NCBI RefSeq assembly: GCF_022808985.1
Contig: NZ_JAKZFT010000001.1
Span: forward strand, 248,001-312,000
From: Geotalea sp. SG265
Lineage (GTDB): Bacteria; Desulfobacterota; Desulfuromonadia; Geobacterales; Geobacteraceae
DNA length: 64,000 nucleotides
Direction of reading: 5' to 3'
This document shows positions 45,161 through 54,752 of the stretch, one piece after another (the first letter of the stretch is position 1; each line of letters starts with the position of its first letter). The position numbers and the translations under genes were made by a program. The notes below the pieces were generated by a model, which did not search any database, was not told the DNA's origin, and saw nothing but the letters and a program-made list of their open reading frames with translations.

Positions 45161-46519
45161 ATGCACGATCTCAAACACCTTTCGAAGAAGAAACGAATAC
45201 ACCGCCTCAACATCCTTAAGAAACAGGATGTCGCTGCACCCGATTTCAGCGCGCCACTCAAGGAGTCACGACCGGAAAGAAAGAAGCTGCGACTGGCGCT
45301 GCCGGTACTGGCGCTGCTTTTAGCCGCCTATCCCATCTTCAACCTGCTCATATCCGCCAAGACTGCCCTTTCCAGCGTCAGCAAAGGCAGCACAGCCGCG
45401 GTCAAAACGGATATCTACAAGGAGCTGGACAACTGGCGCGCCTTCCAGCTCGCAGCGGACATGCTTCCTTCCTCCAGCTTCGCCCAAGACCGCCTTTCCG
45501 CCCGTTTACCCGATGGGGGCACGGTTGTCTACGCCATCGACGAGCCGCTGCAAAGACGCGTCACCAGACTGATGGAGGACTTCCAGGTTCCCTATGGCGC
45601 CTTCGTCGCCATCGAACCTAAAACCGGCCGGATACTGGCCCTGGCCAGCCATTCCAGCACCGATCCCTCGTGGGAAAAGAGTTCCTGTTTCAACCTCTAC
45701 CCCATGGCCTCCCTCTTCAAAATCATCACGGCCACCGCCGCCCTTGAGCAAAAAAAGGTCTCCCCCGATACCGTCTTCCCCTTCAACGGCAGGCTTACCT
45801 CGGAAAATCCCAAGTACTGGCGTGTTAACCCCCGTGGCAAAAATCAGGAGCTTCCCCTGGCCGTAGCCATGGGTAAATCGGTCAACCCGGTCTTCGGCAG
45901 ACTTGCCAGCGATGTGGTCGGGAAGGATTCCCTTGTCTCCTGCGCCGAGCGCTTCGGTTTCAATCAGCTCCTTTTCCCCACCCCGCTGATAACCCCGAGC
46001 AAAGCGGCCATTCCCCAGACCGACAACGAATTGAAACTGATGGGAGCAGGACTGGGGCGGGAAGTGAAGATATCCCCCCTGCATGCGGCAGCCGTCATGG
46101 CCGCCATTGCCAACGGCGGCGTCATGATGTCCCCCTCGCTTGTAGCGGAGGTGAGTAACCCCCAGGGAAAGGCGGTCTACACCCACAAGCCCCAGCAGAT
46201 CAAGCGTCTGGTGGCGCCCGAAGTAACCGGCCAGCTGGCCCGCATGCTCTCGACCACCGTCAACAGCGGCACCTCCCGCCGGGCCTTCCACGACAGGCGG
46301 GGCAGACCCATGCTCGCGTCGGTGAAAATCGCCGCCAAGACCGGCTCTATAAACGGAACCGACCCTGCCGGCCATTACAGCTGGTTTGCGGCCTACGCCC
46401 CAATGGAAGACCCGCAGATAGCCCTGGTGGCCCTGGTCATCAACCAGAACAAGTGGCGCATCAAGGCATCCAATGTGGGGGAGAAGGCGCTGGAAGTTTT
46501 CTTCAAGGACCCGTCGTAA
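45161..46519 (+). CDS. Penicillin-binding transpeptidase-like protein
   Basis: A 452-residue inner-membrane protein with one N-terminal membrane segment (about residues 44-64) after a very basic leader. The transpeptidase fold occupies residues 120-445 with all three active-site motifs: SLFK (Ser 184-Lys 187), SVN (240-242) and KTG (393-395). It should therefore acylate peptidoglycan stem peptides and bind beta-lactams. There is no glycosyltransferase domain and no PBP dimer domain of usual size (only about 50 residues separate the membrane segment and the catalytic core), so it is shorter than PBP2 or PBP3. A specialised cross-linking role is likely; which one is unknown. Confidence 0.88.
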   Translation: MHDLKHLSKKKRIHRLNILKKQDVAAPDFSAPLKESRPERKKLRLALPVLALLLAAYPIFNLLISAKTALSSVSKGSTAAVKTDIYKELDNWRAFQLAADMLPSSSFAQDRLSARLPDGGTVVYAIDEPLQRRVTRLMEDFQVPYGAFVAIEPKTGRILALASHSSTDPSWEKSSCFNLYPMASLFKIITATAALEQKKVSPDTVFPFNGRLTSENPKYWRVNPRGKNQELPLAVAMGKSVNPVFGRLASDVVGKDSLVSCAERFGFNQLLFPTPLITPSKAAIPQTDNELKLMGAGLGREVKISPLHAAAVMAAIANGGVMMSPSLVAEVSNPQGKAVYTHKPQQIKRLVAPEVTGQLARMLSTTVNSGTSRRAFHDRRGRPMLASVKIAAKTGSINGTDPAGHYSWFAAYAPMEDPQIALVALVINQNKWRIKASNVGEKALEVFFKDPS

Positions 46520-46532
46520 ACAGGACTGAGCA

Positions 46533-46790
46533 ATGGAATGCTCGAGATGCGGCACCTGCTGCGTAGCTCCCGACATCAGCACACTGGCAAAGCCGCTGGG
46601 AGTGCCGTGCATCAACCTGTGTGTCGACTGCTCCTGCAGCCGCTATGGTACCCGCCCCGCTGTCTGCCGCAGCTATCGCCCCGATGAACTCTGCCGGTTG
46701 ATAGACGCTCCGGATATGAATGAGCGGGTAGAAAAGTATCTGCAGCTGTTCGGACTTTTTGAGGAAGTTAAGAGAACGTCTTCAGGGTGA
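46533..46790 (+). CDS. YkgJ-type cysteine-cluster protein
   Basis: An 85-residue protein rich in Cys, with the N-terminal CSRCGTCC motif (residues 3-10) and later CINLCVDCSCSRYG and CRSY, the pattern of the YkgJ/UPF0153 group, which is thought to bind Zn or an Fe-S cluster. It lies 13 bp after the transpeptidase stop. Its last 23 bp overlap the 3' end of the convergent LpxH-like gene. Function is unknown. Confidence 0.85.
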   Translation: MECSRCGTCCVAPDISTLAKPLGVPCINLCVDCSCSRYGTRPAVCRSYRPDELCRLIDAPDMNERVEKYLQLFGLFEEVKRTSSG

Positions 46791-47490
46791 GCCGGCCGTC
46801 GAGCCACTCGCCATAGGAATACTGGCTTATCCAGTCCCCAAGGCAAAGAAGGGTTTGTCCATCGCCGGAACCCGATTTCTCCAGAAAGGGTAGGTGAAAG
46901 TGACCGCAGATGACCGTATCACAACCCAGCTCGAACTGGTCGTGGGCGAACTGTCTGATGAGGGCGGGGTAGTCCCAGGTCAACCTGCGGCGGTCGTGCT
47001 TGCTGCTGCTTTGCCGTGACATACGGTCGGCAATGGAGGAAGCGAGTCCGACGGGAACAAGGGGTACTATCATCCTGGTGAGACGGCAGTGCAGCACCCC
47101 TCTAAGCAGCCGGTAGCGGTAGTCCCGGCGGTTGATCTGGTCGCCGTGGCAGAGAAAGACCCGCTTTCCGTCCATGTCGATCACGGCCGGTCCGGGATGG
47201 ACCGAGGCCCGGAGCGTCTCGGTGAAATAGGGGCCCATGTGGAAATCGTGGTTTCCCTCGAAATAGACGATCCGCGTTCCCGACCGAGCCAGTTTGAGCA
47301 GTTGCTCCAGCACAGGCTGATAATGGGGAAAGGCGGGACGCCGGTAGCCGATCCAGAATTCGAAGAGATCGCCAAGGATATAGAGGGTTCCGGTATTCCC
47401 CTCAAGGGTGGCAAGAAAGCGGAGCAGCATACGATAGTTGGCATCCGCCGCGTTTCTCAGGTGGGCGTCGGCAATGAAAATTCTGCGCAT
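46768..47490 (-). CDS. LpxH-like metallophosphoesterase (UDP-2,3-diacylglucosamine pyrophosphatase family)
   Basis: A 240-residue enzyme of the calcineurin-like phosphoesterase fold. The metal-binding motifs appear in order: DAH (residues 7-9), GDLFEFW, GNHD, HGD and GHFH. The spacing and the GDLFEFWIG sequence are those of LpxH, which releases lipid X in lipid A synthesis. True LpxH usually begins with a TLFISDLHL-type strand, here RRIFIADAHL, so a related hydrolase remains possible. Start at ATG 47490. It is transcribed alone, convergent with the YkgJ gene. Confidence 0.85.
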   Translation of the reverse strand: MRRIFIADAHLRNAADANYRMLLRFLATLEGNTGTLYILGDLFEFWIGYRRPAFPHYQPVLEQLLKLARSGTRIVYFEGNHDFHMGPYFTETLRASVHPGPAVIDMDGKRVFLCHGDQINRRDYRYRLLRGVLHCRLTRMIVPLVPVGLASSIADRMSRQSSSKHDRRRLTWDYPALIRQFAHDQFELGCDTVICGHFHLPFLEKSGSGDGQTLLCLGDWISQYSYGEWLDGRLTLKTFS

Positions 47491-47541
47491 GGCGGCACTA
47501 TATATGAAGAAAGACCCGCGGTAAAGGGCAAGGTTTTATTG

Positions 47542-47979
47542 ATGGGTGTGATGAGAGACATGGAAATCGTCTGGGATGATCTGCTCGAGGCCTTCGAAAA
47601 CCCTGATCCCGAGATGGTCTACTTCCTGGACCGCCAGACGGGAGAGGTCTTCTATGTCCCCGCCGATTACGAGGACGAGGGGTTCTGGAGCGAAATCGAG
47701 GCAGACCAGGAGCGCTATCTGTCAATTCCCTGCTTCGATTACGATCAGGAAAGGCAGCTGCTGCACGAATTCATCCAGGGTATAGGCAACGAAAAGCTAA
47801 AGGCGGTTCTCAACCGGGCATTTACCGGCAAAAGCCCCTACGGCCGCCTGGACGAGATCCTTTCCTTCTACCCTGAAGAGCTGGAGCGGCTGGCATCCAT
47901 CAAAGAACAACTTCTGGCCACAAGGGTCGGGCAGTGGCTCGAAGAGCACGACATCTACCCTGCCGGCGACACTTTGTGA
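47542..47979 (+). CDS. UPF0158-family protein
   Basis: A 145-residue acidic cytoplasmic protein. ATG 47542 is chosen from AAGG eight bases upstream; ATGs at 47551 and 47560 are alternatives, and the family-like sequence starts at MEIVWDDLLEAFEN. The pattern YFLDRQTGEVFYVP, then CFDYDQERQLLHEFIQGIGNEKLKAVLNRAF, matches UPF0158, whose function is unknown. It is 30 bp upstream of the first AI-2E permease gene and may lead that operon. Confidence 0.85.
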   Translation: MGVMRDMEIVWDDLLEAFENPDPEMVYFLDRQTGEVFYVPADYEDEGFWSEIEADQERYLSIPCFDYDQERQLLHEFIQGIGNEKLKAVLNRAFTGKSPYGRLDEILSFYPEELERLASIKEQLLATRVGQWLEEHDIYPAGDTL

Positions 47980-48009
47980 GAACCGGCCAACGTCCATTAT
48001 AAGGAAGCC

Positions 48010-49056
48010 ATGTCGCCACAACAGTCCGTTTCCATCAAAGCCATAACAGCAATCCTCGTCATCACTGCCGTAGTTGCCGCAGGCTATGCCCTGCGCCACA
48101 CCGTCTCCTGCTTTCTCCTCTCCTTCATCTTCGCCTATCTGCTGGACCCGGCGGTAGTCGCCCTGGAGCGGAGGAAGGTTCGCCGCACCTATGCCATCAT
48201 CCTGATTTATCTGATCCTCGCCCTCATTGCAGTCTTCTCCATCATTTACGTGCTGCCGTTTCTGACCGTTGCCTGGGAGTCACTGCTTAGGGACCTGCCC
48301 AGCTACGTACAGAAGGGAAAAGACCTGATCCTCGGCGGCAAGGGACAGTTGCAACCGGCATTCGGCACTGAAGAGTGGCTCTGGTTGATGGACACCATCT
48401 GGACCAACATGGACAAGCTCTATGAGAAAATCAGTGCTGGAGTCTACGCCGCCGCTGCCAACATGGTCTTCAACCTCTTCAACCTGATTCTCTCGCCGAT
48501 CCTGGTCTTTTTCATGCTCTTTTACAAGGACGGCATCATCGCCGAGCTGGTCAGCTGGCTCCCTGCCAGGCGCAGGGAAACCATCTGCTCCCTTGGCCGG
48601 GAAATCAACGCCAGCGTCGGCGGCTACATCAGGGGACAGCTGATCGTTTCACTGATCGTCGCCGTTCTTTCAACCATCGCCCTTTTCCTGCTCGGCATCG
48701 ACTACCCCATCCTCAACGGCATCTTTGCCGGGCTTTCCTCGATCCTGCCATTCATCGGCGTCATACTGGCAACCCTTCCCCCGCTCTTTTTCGCCTATGT
48801 TCAGTTCCAGAGCGGCATGGTCCTCCTGAAGGTCACGGCAGCCTTTGCCGTTATCTATTTCCTGGAAGGGTACGTGGTAAAACCGCTGGTGTTCCAGGAA
48901 TCAATGGATCTGAACCCCCTTCTGACCATTATCGTCGTCATGGCCTTCGGTGAACTCTTGGGTTTCTGGGGCATCCTCCTCGCCATTCCCATTGCTGCCG
49001 CCTTCAAGATCGTTTCCGCACAGTTGCGCCGGGACGGTTTCGCCAAGGAATCGTAA
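48010..49056 (+). CDS. AI-2E transporter (PerM) family membrane protein, first copy
   Basis: A 348-residue inner-membrane protein with about eight membrane segments. The family pattern is clear: FLLSFIFAYLLDPAVVALERRKVRR at the N-terminal end, LILSPILVFFMLFYKDG in the middle, and a C-terminal ILPFIGVILATLPPLFFA and SMDLNPLLTIIVVMAFGELLGFWGILLAIPI. Members have been linked to autoinducer-2 export or Na+/H+ exchange, but most are uncharacterised. A paralogue follows four bases later. Confidence 0.92.
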   Translation: MSPQQSVSIKAITAILVITAVVAAGYALRHTVSCFLLSFIFAYLLDPAVVALERRKVRRTYAIILIYLILALIAVFSIIYVLPFLTVAWESLLRDLPSYVQKGKDLILGGKGQLQPAFGTEEWLWLMDTIWTNMDKLYEKISAGVYAAAANMVFNLFNLILSPILVFFMLFYKDGIIAELVSWLPARRRETICSLGREINASVGGYIRGQLIVSLIVAVLSTIALFLLGIDYPILNGIFAGLSSILPFIGVILATLPPLFFAYVQFQSGMVLLKVTAAFAVIYFLEGYVVKPLVFQESMDLNPLLTIIVVMAFGELLGFWGILLAIPIAAAFKIVSAQLRRDGFAKES

Positions 49057-49060
49057 TGCC

Positions 49061-50104
49061 ATGAGGGTAACGCAGGAAAGAAAAACCTTTCTCTCCCACA
49101 TTCTCATCTTCTCCCTTGCGCTGCTGCTGCTTTCCGCCTATTTCATCCACCACACCCTCTCGGCGCTGCTCACCTCCCTGGTGCTCGCCTATCTGCTCAA
49201 CCCGCTTCTGAAACACCTGGAGCGCCGGGGACTCAACAGGCTTCCGGCGCTTGCCGTTCTATATGTGGGGGCGATCGTGGTCCTGGCCGGACTATCCTCT
49301 CTTCTCGTACCCTACCTGGGGCACCAGCTGCAATCGCTCAAGAGCACCGTTCCCTCCTATATGCTGAATCTGAAAAGCGAGCTGTCCCAGTGGCAGGTCC
49401 GGCTTGCCCCATATTACAGTGGAGAAGAAGGGGTCTGGTTGCTGGAACGAGGCAAGGAGTCATTCGACAGGATCGCCCAGGCGCTCTCCGGCCTGGGATA
49501 CAACCGTCTCACCGCAATTTTGTACGGCATTTTCAACCTGATCCTGGCGCCGATCCTGATCTTCTTCATGCTGCTCTACAAGCAACTGTGCAAGGACATG
49601 GTCAAGCGCTTGATTCCACTGGGACACCGCCGGCAGATGATCGAACTTGGCAGAAGGATCAATCGCTCTCTGGAAAGGTTCATCGTCGGCATGGCCATCG
49701 ACTGTGCACTGGTGTCGCTCCTCACTGCCCTGGCCCTCTGGATGCTGGATGTCCAGTTCGCCGTGCTCAACGGGATACTCGCCGGCTTTGCCTCCATCAT
49801 ACCCATTATCGGCGTCACCTTCGCCGTCATCCCCCCTGTGCTCATCGGTTATGCCCAGACCGGCGACATGGCCATCATCGGCAAAATTTGCATCCTTTAT
49901 TTCATCATCAACGTCATCATCGAAGGAAACCTGATCAAACCGCTGGTCATGCGACACACCCTCCGTCTTAATCCTCTGGCGGTAATCTTTGCCGTCATGG
50001 CCCTGGGAGAGTTAATGGGATTGTGGGGGGTGGTACTGGCCATTCCCCTGGCTGCGGTGGTGAAGATCTGCGCCGCTGAATTCAGAAATAAGGAGATCGC
50101 ATGA
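49061..50104 (+). CDS. AI-2E transporter (PerM) family membrane protein, second copy
   Basis: A 347-residue paralogue of the previous protein with the same segments: [61 protein letters not shown] and [34 protein letters not shown] 49061 lies 4 bp after the first copy and its stop overlaps the copper ATPase start (ATGA). The two copies are clearly diverged, so this is an old duplication; a heteromeric complex is conceivable. Confidence 0.92.
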   Translation: MRVTQERKTFLSHILIFSLALLLLSAYFIHHTLSALLTSLVLAYLLNPLLKHLERRGLNRLPALAVLYVGAIVVLAGLSSLLVPYLGHQLQSLKSTVPSYMLNLKSELSQWQVRLAPYYSGEEGVWLLERGKESFDRIAQALSGLGYNRLTAILYGIFNLILAPILIFFMLLYKQLCKDMVKRLIPLGHRRQMIELGRRINRSLERFIVGMAIDCALVSLLTALALWMLDVQFAVLNGILAGFASIIPIIGVTFAVIPPVLIGYAQTGDMAIIGKICILYFIINVIIEGNLIKPLVMRHTLRLNPLAVIFAVMALGELMGLWGVVLAIPLAAVVKICAAEFRNKEIA

Positions 50105-52491
50105 CAAGAAGCAGATTCAGGATTTCCGGCATGTCCTGCGTCAACTGCGCCGCCAGGATCGAAAAGGGACTCAAGGAAACCGCCGGGGTGACGAGCGCCG
50201 CCGTCAACTTCCCCCTGGAAGAGCTGACCGCGGAGCATGACCCCCAACTGCTTTCTTCTGATGCCATAGTCGCCAAGATCGCCGATTTGGGCTACACCGC
50301 CCGACCGCTCGACGCTGCCGGAGAATTGCGCTTCGGCGTCAGGGGTCTCCACTGCGCATCTTGCGTCGCCACCCTGGAAAAGAAGCTCCTTTCCCTGCCC
50401 GGCATCACCAATGCCACAGTCAACCTGGCCGGAGAATCTGCCTGGGTCAAGTACGATCCGGGGATGCTGGTCCGGGCCGACATCTACGACCAGGTGCGGG
50501 AGGCGGGTTACGAGCCGGTCGAAGAAGAGGATACTTCGGCAGAGGACCGGAAAGACCTGGCCCGGCAGTGGAAGATGTTCCTCTTCAGCCTGCTCGCGTC
50601 CCTGCCGATCATGTTCACCATGACCTGGCACCACAACCCGCTCATCGGCTGGATGAACCTGATTCTCGCCAGCGCGGTCCAGTTCACCGCCGGGCTCGCC
50701 TTTTACACCGGCTCCTGGCACGCCCTGAAAAACAAGAGCGCCAACATGGATGTGCTGGTGGCACTGGGCACCTCTGCCGCCTATTTTTATTCCGTCTTTG
50801 CCTTTTTCGGCGCCTTCGGCCCCCACGGCGAGGTCTTTTTCGAAACCTCCGCCATGCTCATCACCTTTATCCGCCTGGGCAAGTACCTGGAGGCACGTGC
50901 CCGCGGCAAGGCGGGAGAGGCATTGAAAAAACTGCTCCGCCTCCAGGCCGACAAGGCGCGGCTCTTGGTGAATGGCGAGGAACGGGAGGTGGCCGCCTCA
51001 GCGGTCCGGGTCGGAGACACAGTGCTGGTGCGGCCGGGCGAGACGATTGCCGTCGATGGTGTGGTTCTCAGCGGCCAGTCCAGCGTGGACGAATCCATGG
51101 TCAGCGGCGAATCACTGCCTGTGGAAAAGGAACCGGGACAGCCGGTCACCGGCGCCACCGTCAACGGCCGCGGCGTTCTGACCATCAGGGCGACGCGGGT
51201 CGGCAATGACACGCTCCTCGCCCAGATCGTCAGAATGGTCCAGGAGGCCCAGGCGGACAAGGCACCGATCCAGCGCTTTGCAGATCGCATCTCCGCCGTT
51301 TTCGTGCCGATAGTGCTGGCCCTGGCAATCCTTACCTTCTGCGGCTGGTACCTGATCACCGCCGAAGGATTCCTCTTTGCCTTCAAACTGGCCATTGCCG
51401 TGGTGGTCATCGCCTGCCCCTGTGCCATGGGACTTGCCACCCCCACCGCCATTATGGTGGGAAGCGGCGTGGGCCTCAACCGGGGCATTCTCATCAAACG
51501 CGGCTCGGTCCTGGAAAATGTCTCCCGGCTCCAGGCGCTCCTCCTGGACAAGACCGGCACCCTGACCCGCGGCAAGCCGGAATTGACCGATCTGGTCCCC
51601 GCCCCTGCCGTCAACGAAGACCGGCTGCTGGAACATCTGCTCGCCGCCGAGTCCCTCTCCACCCACCCTCTCGCTCAGGCGGCGATTGAGTACGGCAAGG
51701 CCAAGGGAATTGCCCCACAGGCAGTGACCGATTACCAGGAGCGGGGTGGCTTCGGCATTACCTGCACCTACAACGGCTCAAGGCTCCTGGCAGGAAACGA
51801 ACGCCTTCTTGCCGAAGGAGCCATCCCAACAGGTTCCCTCGACGAGGCGGCGACACGGCTCGCCGCCGAAGGAAAATCCCTGATCTTCGTCGCTCTGGGA
51901 GAACGACTCATCGGCATCGCAGCCTTTGCCGATCGCCTCAAGGAGACCTCCACCGCTGCCGTCAGGGCACTGAAAGGGCTTGGCATCGCCACCTTCATGA
52001 TTACCGGCGATCACCGCGACGTTGCCGCCGCCATTGCCCGCGACGCGGGGGTGGACGGCTTCGAAGCGGAAGTCCTCCCCGACCGGAAACAGCAGGTGGT
52101 CAAGGAATACCAGGGGAAAGGGCTCTATGTGGGGATGGTGGGGGATGGCATCAATGATGCACCGGCACTGGCCCAGGCCGATATCGGCATCGCCATCGGC
52201 GGGGGCACGGACGTGGCCAAGGAAACAGGCGACATCATTCTCGTCCGGGATGACCTCCTGGACGTGGTCCGTGCCATCAGGCTCGGCAAGGCAACGCTTG
52301 CCAAGGTGAAGCAGAACCTTTTCTGGGCGCTTTTTTACAACGTGCTCGGCATCCCCGTTGCTGCCGGACTCCTCTACTACCCGCTGCACATTACCCTGAA
52401 ACCGGAATTTGCCGGCCTGGCCATGGCCTTCTCCTCGGTCTCCGTTGTCACCAACTCCATCCTGCTGAAGAGAATCGGCCGCACGCTGTGA
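50101..52491 (+). CDS. copA: Copper-translocating P1B-type ATPase
   Basis: A 796-residue inner-membrane pump. Two N-terminal heavy-metal domains carry GMSCVNC (Cys 14, 17) and GLHCASC (Cys about 85, 88). The membrane metal site CPC is at about 438-440 in [23 protein letters not shown] and the [12 protein letters not shown] segment supply the remaining residues typical of Cu(I) pumps. Phosphorylation site DKTGT is near 483, the nucleotide-binding His-Pro lies in STHPLAQ, and the hinge is [10 protein letters not shown] near 681. It exports Cu(I) from the cytoplasm. It is translationally coupled (4-bp overlap) to an AI-2E-family permease, an unusual neighbour for CopA. No copper-responsive regulator gene is adjacent. 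Confidence 0.95.
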   Translation: MTRSRFRISGMSCVNCAARIEKGLKETAGVTSAAVNFPLEELTAEHDPQLLSSDAIVAKIADLGYTARPLDAAGELRFGVRGLHCASCVATLEKKLLSLPGITNATVNLAGESAWVKYDPGMLVRADIYDQVREAGYEPVEEEDTSAEDRKDLARQWKMFLFSLLASLPIMFTMTWHHNPLIGWMNLILASAVQFTAGLAFYTGSWHALKNKSANMDVLVALGTSAAYFYSVFAFFGAFGPHGEVFFETSAMLITFIRLGKYLEARARGKAGEALKKLLRLQADKARLLVNGEEREVAASAVRVGDTVLVRPGETIAVDGVVLSGQSSVDESMVSGESLPVEKEPGQPVTGATVNGRGVLTIRATRVGNDTLLAQIVRMVQEAQADKAPIQRFADRISAVFVPIVLALAILTFCGWYLITAEGFLFAFKLAIAVVVIACPCAMGLATPTAIMVGSGVGLNRGILIKRGSVLENVSRLQALLLDKTGTLTRGKPELTDLVPAPAVNEDRLLEHLLAAESLSTHPLAQAAIEYGKAKGIAPQAVTDYQERGGFGITCTYNGSRLLAGNERLLAEGAIPTGSLDEAATRLAAEGKSLIFVALGERLIGIAAFADRLKETSTAAVRALKGLGIATFMITGDHRDVAAAIARDAGVDGFEAEVLPDRKQQVVKEYQGKGLYVGMVGDGINDAPALAQADIGIAIGGGTDVAKETGDIILVRDDLLDVVRAIRLGKATLAKVKQNLFWALFYNVLGIPVAAGLLYYPLHITLKPEFAGLAMAFSSVSVVTNSILLKRIGRTL

Positions 52492-52508
52492 CCGGAAAAA
52501 GGTGCTCC

Positions 52509-53135
52509 ATGACCCATATCTATCTCTTTCTCGCTGCATCCGTGCTCCTGACCTTAGCCCCCGGTCCCGACAATATCTACATCATCACCCGGGGTATCGC
52601 CCAAGGTAGGAATGCGGCACTGGCCGCGGCTCTCGGCTTCACCACCGGCCTCATCGGCCATACGCTGATCGTCGCCTTCGGCCTGGCAGCGGTGATTCGC
52701 TCTTCAGCTCTCCTTTTCGGGCTGATCAAATTCGCCGGAGCCGGCTACCTGCTCTACCTGGGATACCGCACCCTGCGCAACCGGGAGCCGCTCATCACCG
52801 ACGGGGGGAGCGGTCAATACCTGGGCCTGCGCCGGGTATACTGCCAGAGCGTCCTGGCCAACCTGCTCAACCCCAAGGTCTCCCTGTTCTTCCTGTCATT
52901 CCTCCCCCAGTTCATCCAGCCGAATCTGGGGCATGGCGAACTCCAGGCACTGGCCCTGGGGGGCATCTTCATGCTGGAAACGCTGGTCATCTTCTGCCTG
53001 ATCGCCCTCTGTTCCGGCAGGCTCGGCAGCTGGCTCAGAAGCCGCCCTGCCGTAAGCCGACATATGAACAGTGCCGCAGGAGCAACCTTTATCGGCATCG
53101 GCCTCAACCTTGCCTTTTCGGAGCGCACCCTATGA
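52509..53135 (+). CDS. LysE/RhtB-family amino-acid or metabolite exporter
   Basis: A 208-residue inner-membrane protein with six hydrophobic segments. ATG 52509 follows AAAAAGGTG. The family signature is at the N-terminus: LTLAPGPDNIYIITRGIAQGRNAAL, then a middle NLLNPKVSLFFLSFLPQF. RhtB-type proteins export amino acids, homoserine lactones or similar compounds. It sits between copA and the rhodanese gene and overlaps the latter by 4 bp. The substrate cannot be inferred. Confidence 0.92.
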   Translation: MTHIYLFLAASVLLTLAPGPDNIYIITRGIAQGRNAALAAALGFTTGLIGHTLIVAFGLAAVIRSSALLFGLIKFAGAGYLLYLGYRTLRNREPLITDGGSGQYLGLRRVYCQSVLANLLNPKVSLFFLSFLPQFIQPNLGHGELQALALGGIFMLETLVIFCLIALCSGRLGSWLRSRPAVSRHMNSAAGATFIGIGLNLAFSERTL

Positions 53136-53644
53136 ACCATAGCAACGGCAAAATCCCTCTTGTGGCGGAAATGGCCCTCATCGTAATGCTGGCCGCCGCC
53201 GTCGGCATCGGCTGGAATCACAAGCTGCTCCGCGACGTACTTGCAGGAAAGCCCGTGCAAAGCGCAGTGAAAAAGGAAACATCGCCACAGCCGGCAACCA
53301 CAGCCGCTCCGCTCCCCCTGGGCCTGGAGCAGGCAAAGGAGCTGTTCGACCGCCGCGAGGCGACTTTTGTCGACGCCCGGGACAGGACCGCCTATGCCGC
53401 CGGCCATATTCAGGGGGCACGGTCACTCCCACTGGGGGAGTTCGAGGCAGCACTGCCCCGTTTTAAAGGTGAAGTAAAACCCGAGACAACCCTGGTGATA
53501 TATTGCAACGGTTTCGACTGCCACGACAGTCTGGACCTGGGTGGAAAGCTGATCAAAGCAGGCTATGGCATCGTCTATGTCTACCTGGGGGGATTTCCAG
53601 AATGGAAGGATGCGGGCTACGCAGTCGAGGGGGGGAAACCATGA
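53132..53644 (+). CDS. Membrane-anchored rhodanese-domain protein
   Basis: A 170-residue protein with one N-terminal membrane segment (LVAEMALIVMLAAAVGIGW, residues 10-28), a linker, and a rhodanese domain at about 65-165 (FVDARDRTAYAAGHIQGARSLPLGEFEAAL, YLGGFPEWKDAGY). The active-site loop starts at Cys in IYCNGFDCHDS, with a second Cys five residues on. It probably handles persulfide or thiol chemistry on the periplasmic face. It overlaps the LysE gene before and the MauE-like gene after by 4 bp each, a pairing that suggests a shared redox role. Confidence 0.9.
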   Translation: MNHSNGKIPLVAEMALIVMLAAAVGIGWNHKLLRDVLAGKPVQSAVKKETSPQPATTAAPLPLGLEQAKELFDRREATFVDARDRTAYAAGHIQGARSLPLGEFEAALPRFKGEVKPETTLVIYCNGFDCHDSLDLGGKLIKAGYGIVYVYLGGFPEWKDAGYAVEGGKP

Positions 53645-54078
53645 ATCTCATGGGCAGACACATGATCAGCATCATCAGGGTGGCACTGGGTACTGTCTTC
53701 GTCTATGCCGGTGCACTCAAGGTAAACGACATCGTTGCCTTTGCCGGCAACATCGCCGCCTATCAATTGCTCCCCTATGGAGCCAGCTACATGGTTGCAG
53801 CAGTTTTCCCCTGGCTGGAGATCGCCTGCGGACTGCTCCTGATCATCGGCTGGCGAACCAGGGCCGCCTCGGCATTGGTCATCCTCCTCAACGTCATCTT
53901 TATCGTCGCCCTGGCGACAGCCATCGCCCGGGGGCTGGACATCGACTGTGGCTGTTTCAAGCAGGGGGGCGGCGACAAAACATCCGCTTGGCAGGCACTG
54001 CTGCGGGACCTGGTCCTTTTTGCCGCGGCAATCGCCGTTTATCTGAAAGGAACACCGGAAAAACAGCGATCGGCATAG
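53641..54078 (+). CDS. DoxX/MauE-family membrane protein
   Basis: A 145-residue protein with four membrane segments. Start ATG 53641 overlaps the rhodanese stop. Family features are RVALGTVFVYAGALKV in the first segment and DIDCGCF between the third and fourth; the CxC pair is typical of MauE/DoxX proteins, which supply electrons or thiols to periplasmic enzymes. Coupling to a rhodanese indicates periplasmic sulfur or thiol redox chemistry. It is the last gene of the operon starting at 48010. Confidence 0.88.
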   Translation: MNLMGRHMISIIRVALGTVFVYAGALKVNDIVAFAGNIAAYQLLPYGASYMVAAVFPWLEIACGLLLIIGWRTRAASALVILLNVIFIVALATAIARGLDIDCGCFKQGGGDKTSAWQALLRDLVLFAAAIAVYLKGTPEKQRSA

Positions 54079-54153
54079 CTCCAGGCCCCTTGCACCGAAA
54101 GCTTAAATAGGCTAAGATGGCCCCATTGTCTCATTAACATCGTGGAGTTGAGC

Positions 54154-54738
54154 GTGACGATTGCAATAGCGCTGATCATCGGCGCATACTTTTTAGGTTC
54201 AATCCCCACCGGGCTGCTGCTCGCCAAGGCCGCCGGCGTCGACATCAGGACGACCGGCAGTGGCAACATCGGCGCAACCAACGTTTACCGTACCCTGGGC
54301 CGCAGGGTCGGCATCATGACCCTCATCGGCGACTGTCTGAAAGGGTTGGTCCCAGTGCTGATCGCCCGCCAGCTGCACCTTCCCGAAATATGGATTGCCG
54401 CAACCGGCCTTGCCGCGTTCATTGGTCACGTCTACACCGTCTTCCTCGGCTTCAAGGGGGGAAAAGGGGTCGCAACTGCCCTCGGGGTCTTCATCGGCAT
54501 CTCCCCCCTTTCCGTAGCGGCCGCCCTGCTCATCTTCGTCGCTACCCTTGTCAAATGGCGCTATGTTTCCCTCGCCTCCATTACAGCGGCCGCCGCCATT
54601 CCGTTTCTTGTCGCTTTCATCGAAAAAAAAGAGCTGCTGATCACCACCTCTGTGATCATAGCAGCCCTGGTCATCTGGAAACACCGGGAGAACATCCGGC
54701 GGCTGAAGAACGGCTCGGAAAGCCTCTTTAAAAAATAA
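54154..54738 (+). CDS. plsY: Acyl-phosphate:glycerol-3-phosphate acyltransferase
   Basis: A 194-residue inner-membrane enzyme for the first acylation in phospholipid synthesis. I favour GTG 54154, with GGAG six bases upstream; GTG 54142 is the alternative. PlsY signatures are AYFLGSIPTGLLLAKAAGVDIRTTGSGNIGATNVYRTLG (residues 10-48), FIGHVYTVFLGFKGGKGVATALG near 95 and the C-terminal WKHRENIRRLKNGSE. All three conserved cytoplasmic loops are present. It is convergent with the PilZ-like gene. Confidence 0.96.
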   Translation: MTIAIALIIGAYFLGSIPTGLLLAKAAGVDIRTTGSGNIGATNVYRTLGRRVGIMTLIGDCLKGLVPVLIARQLHLPEIWIAATGLAAFIGHVYTVFLGFKGGKGVATALGVFIGISPLSVAAALLIFVATLVKWRYVSLASITAAAAIPFLVAFIEKKELLITTSVIIAALVIWKHRENIRRLKNGSESLFKK

Positions 54739-54752
54739 CCCCACAGTCTTTC

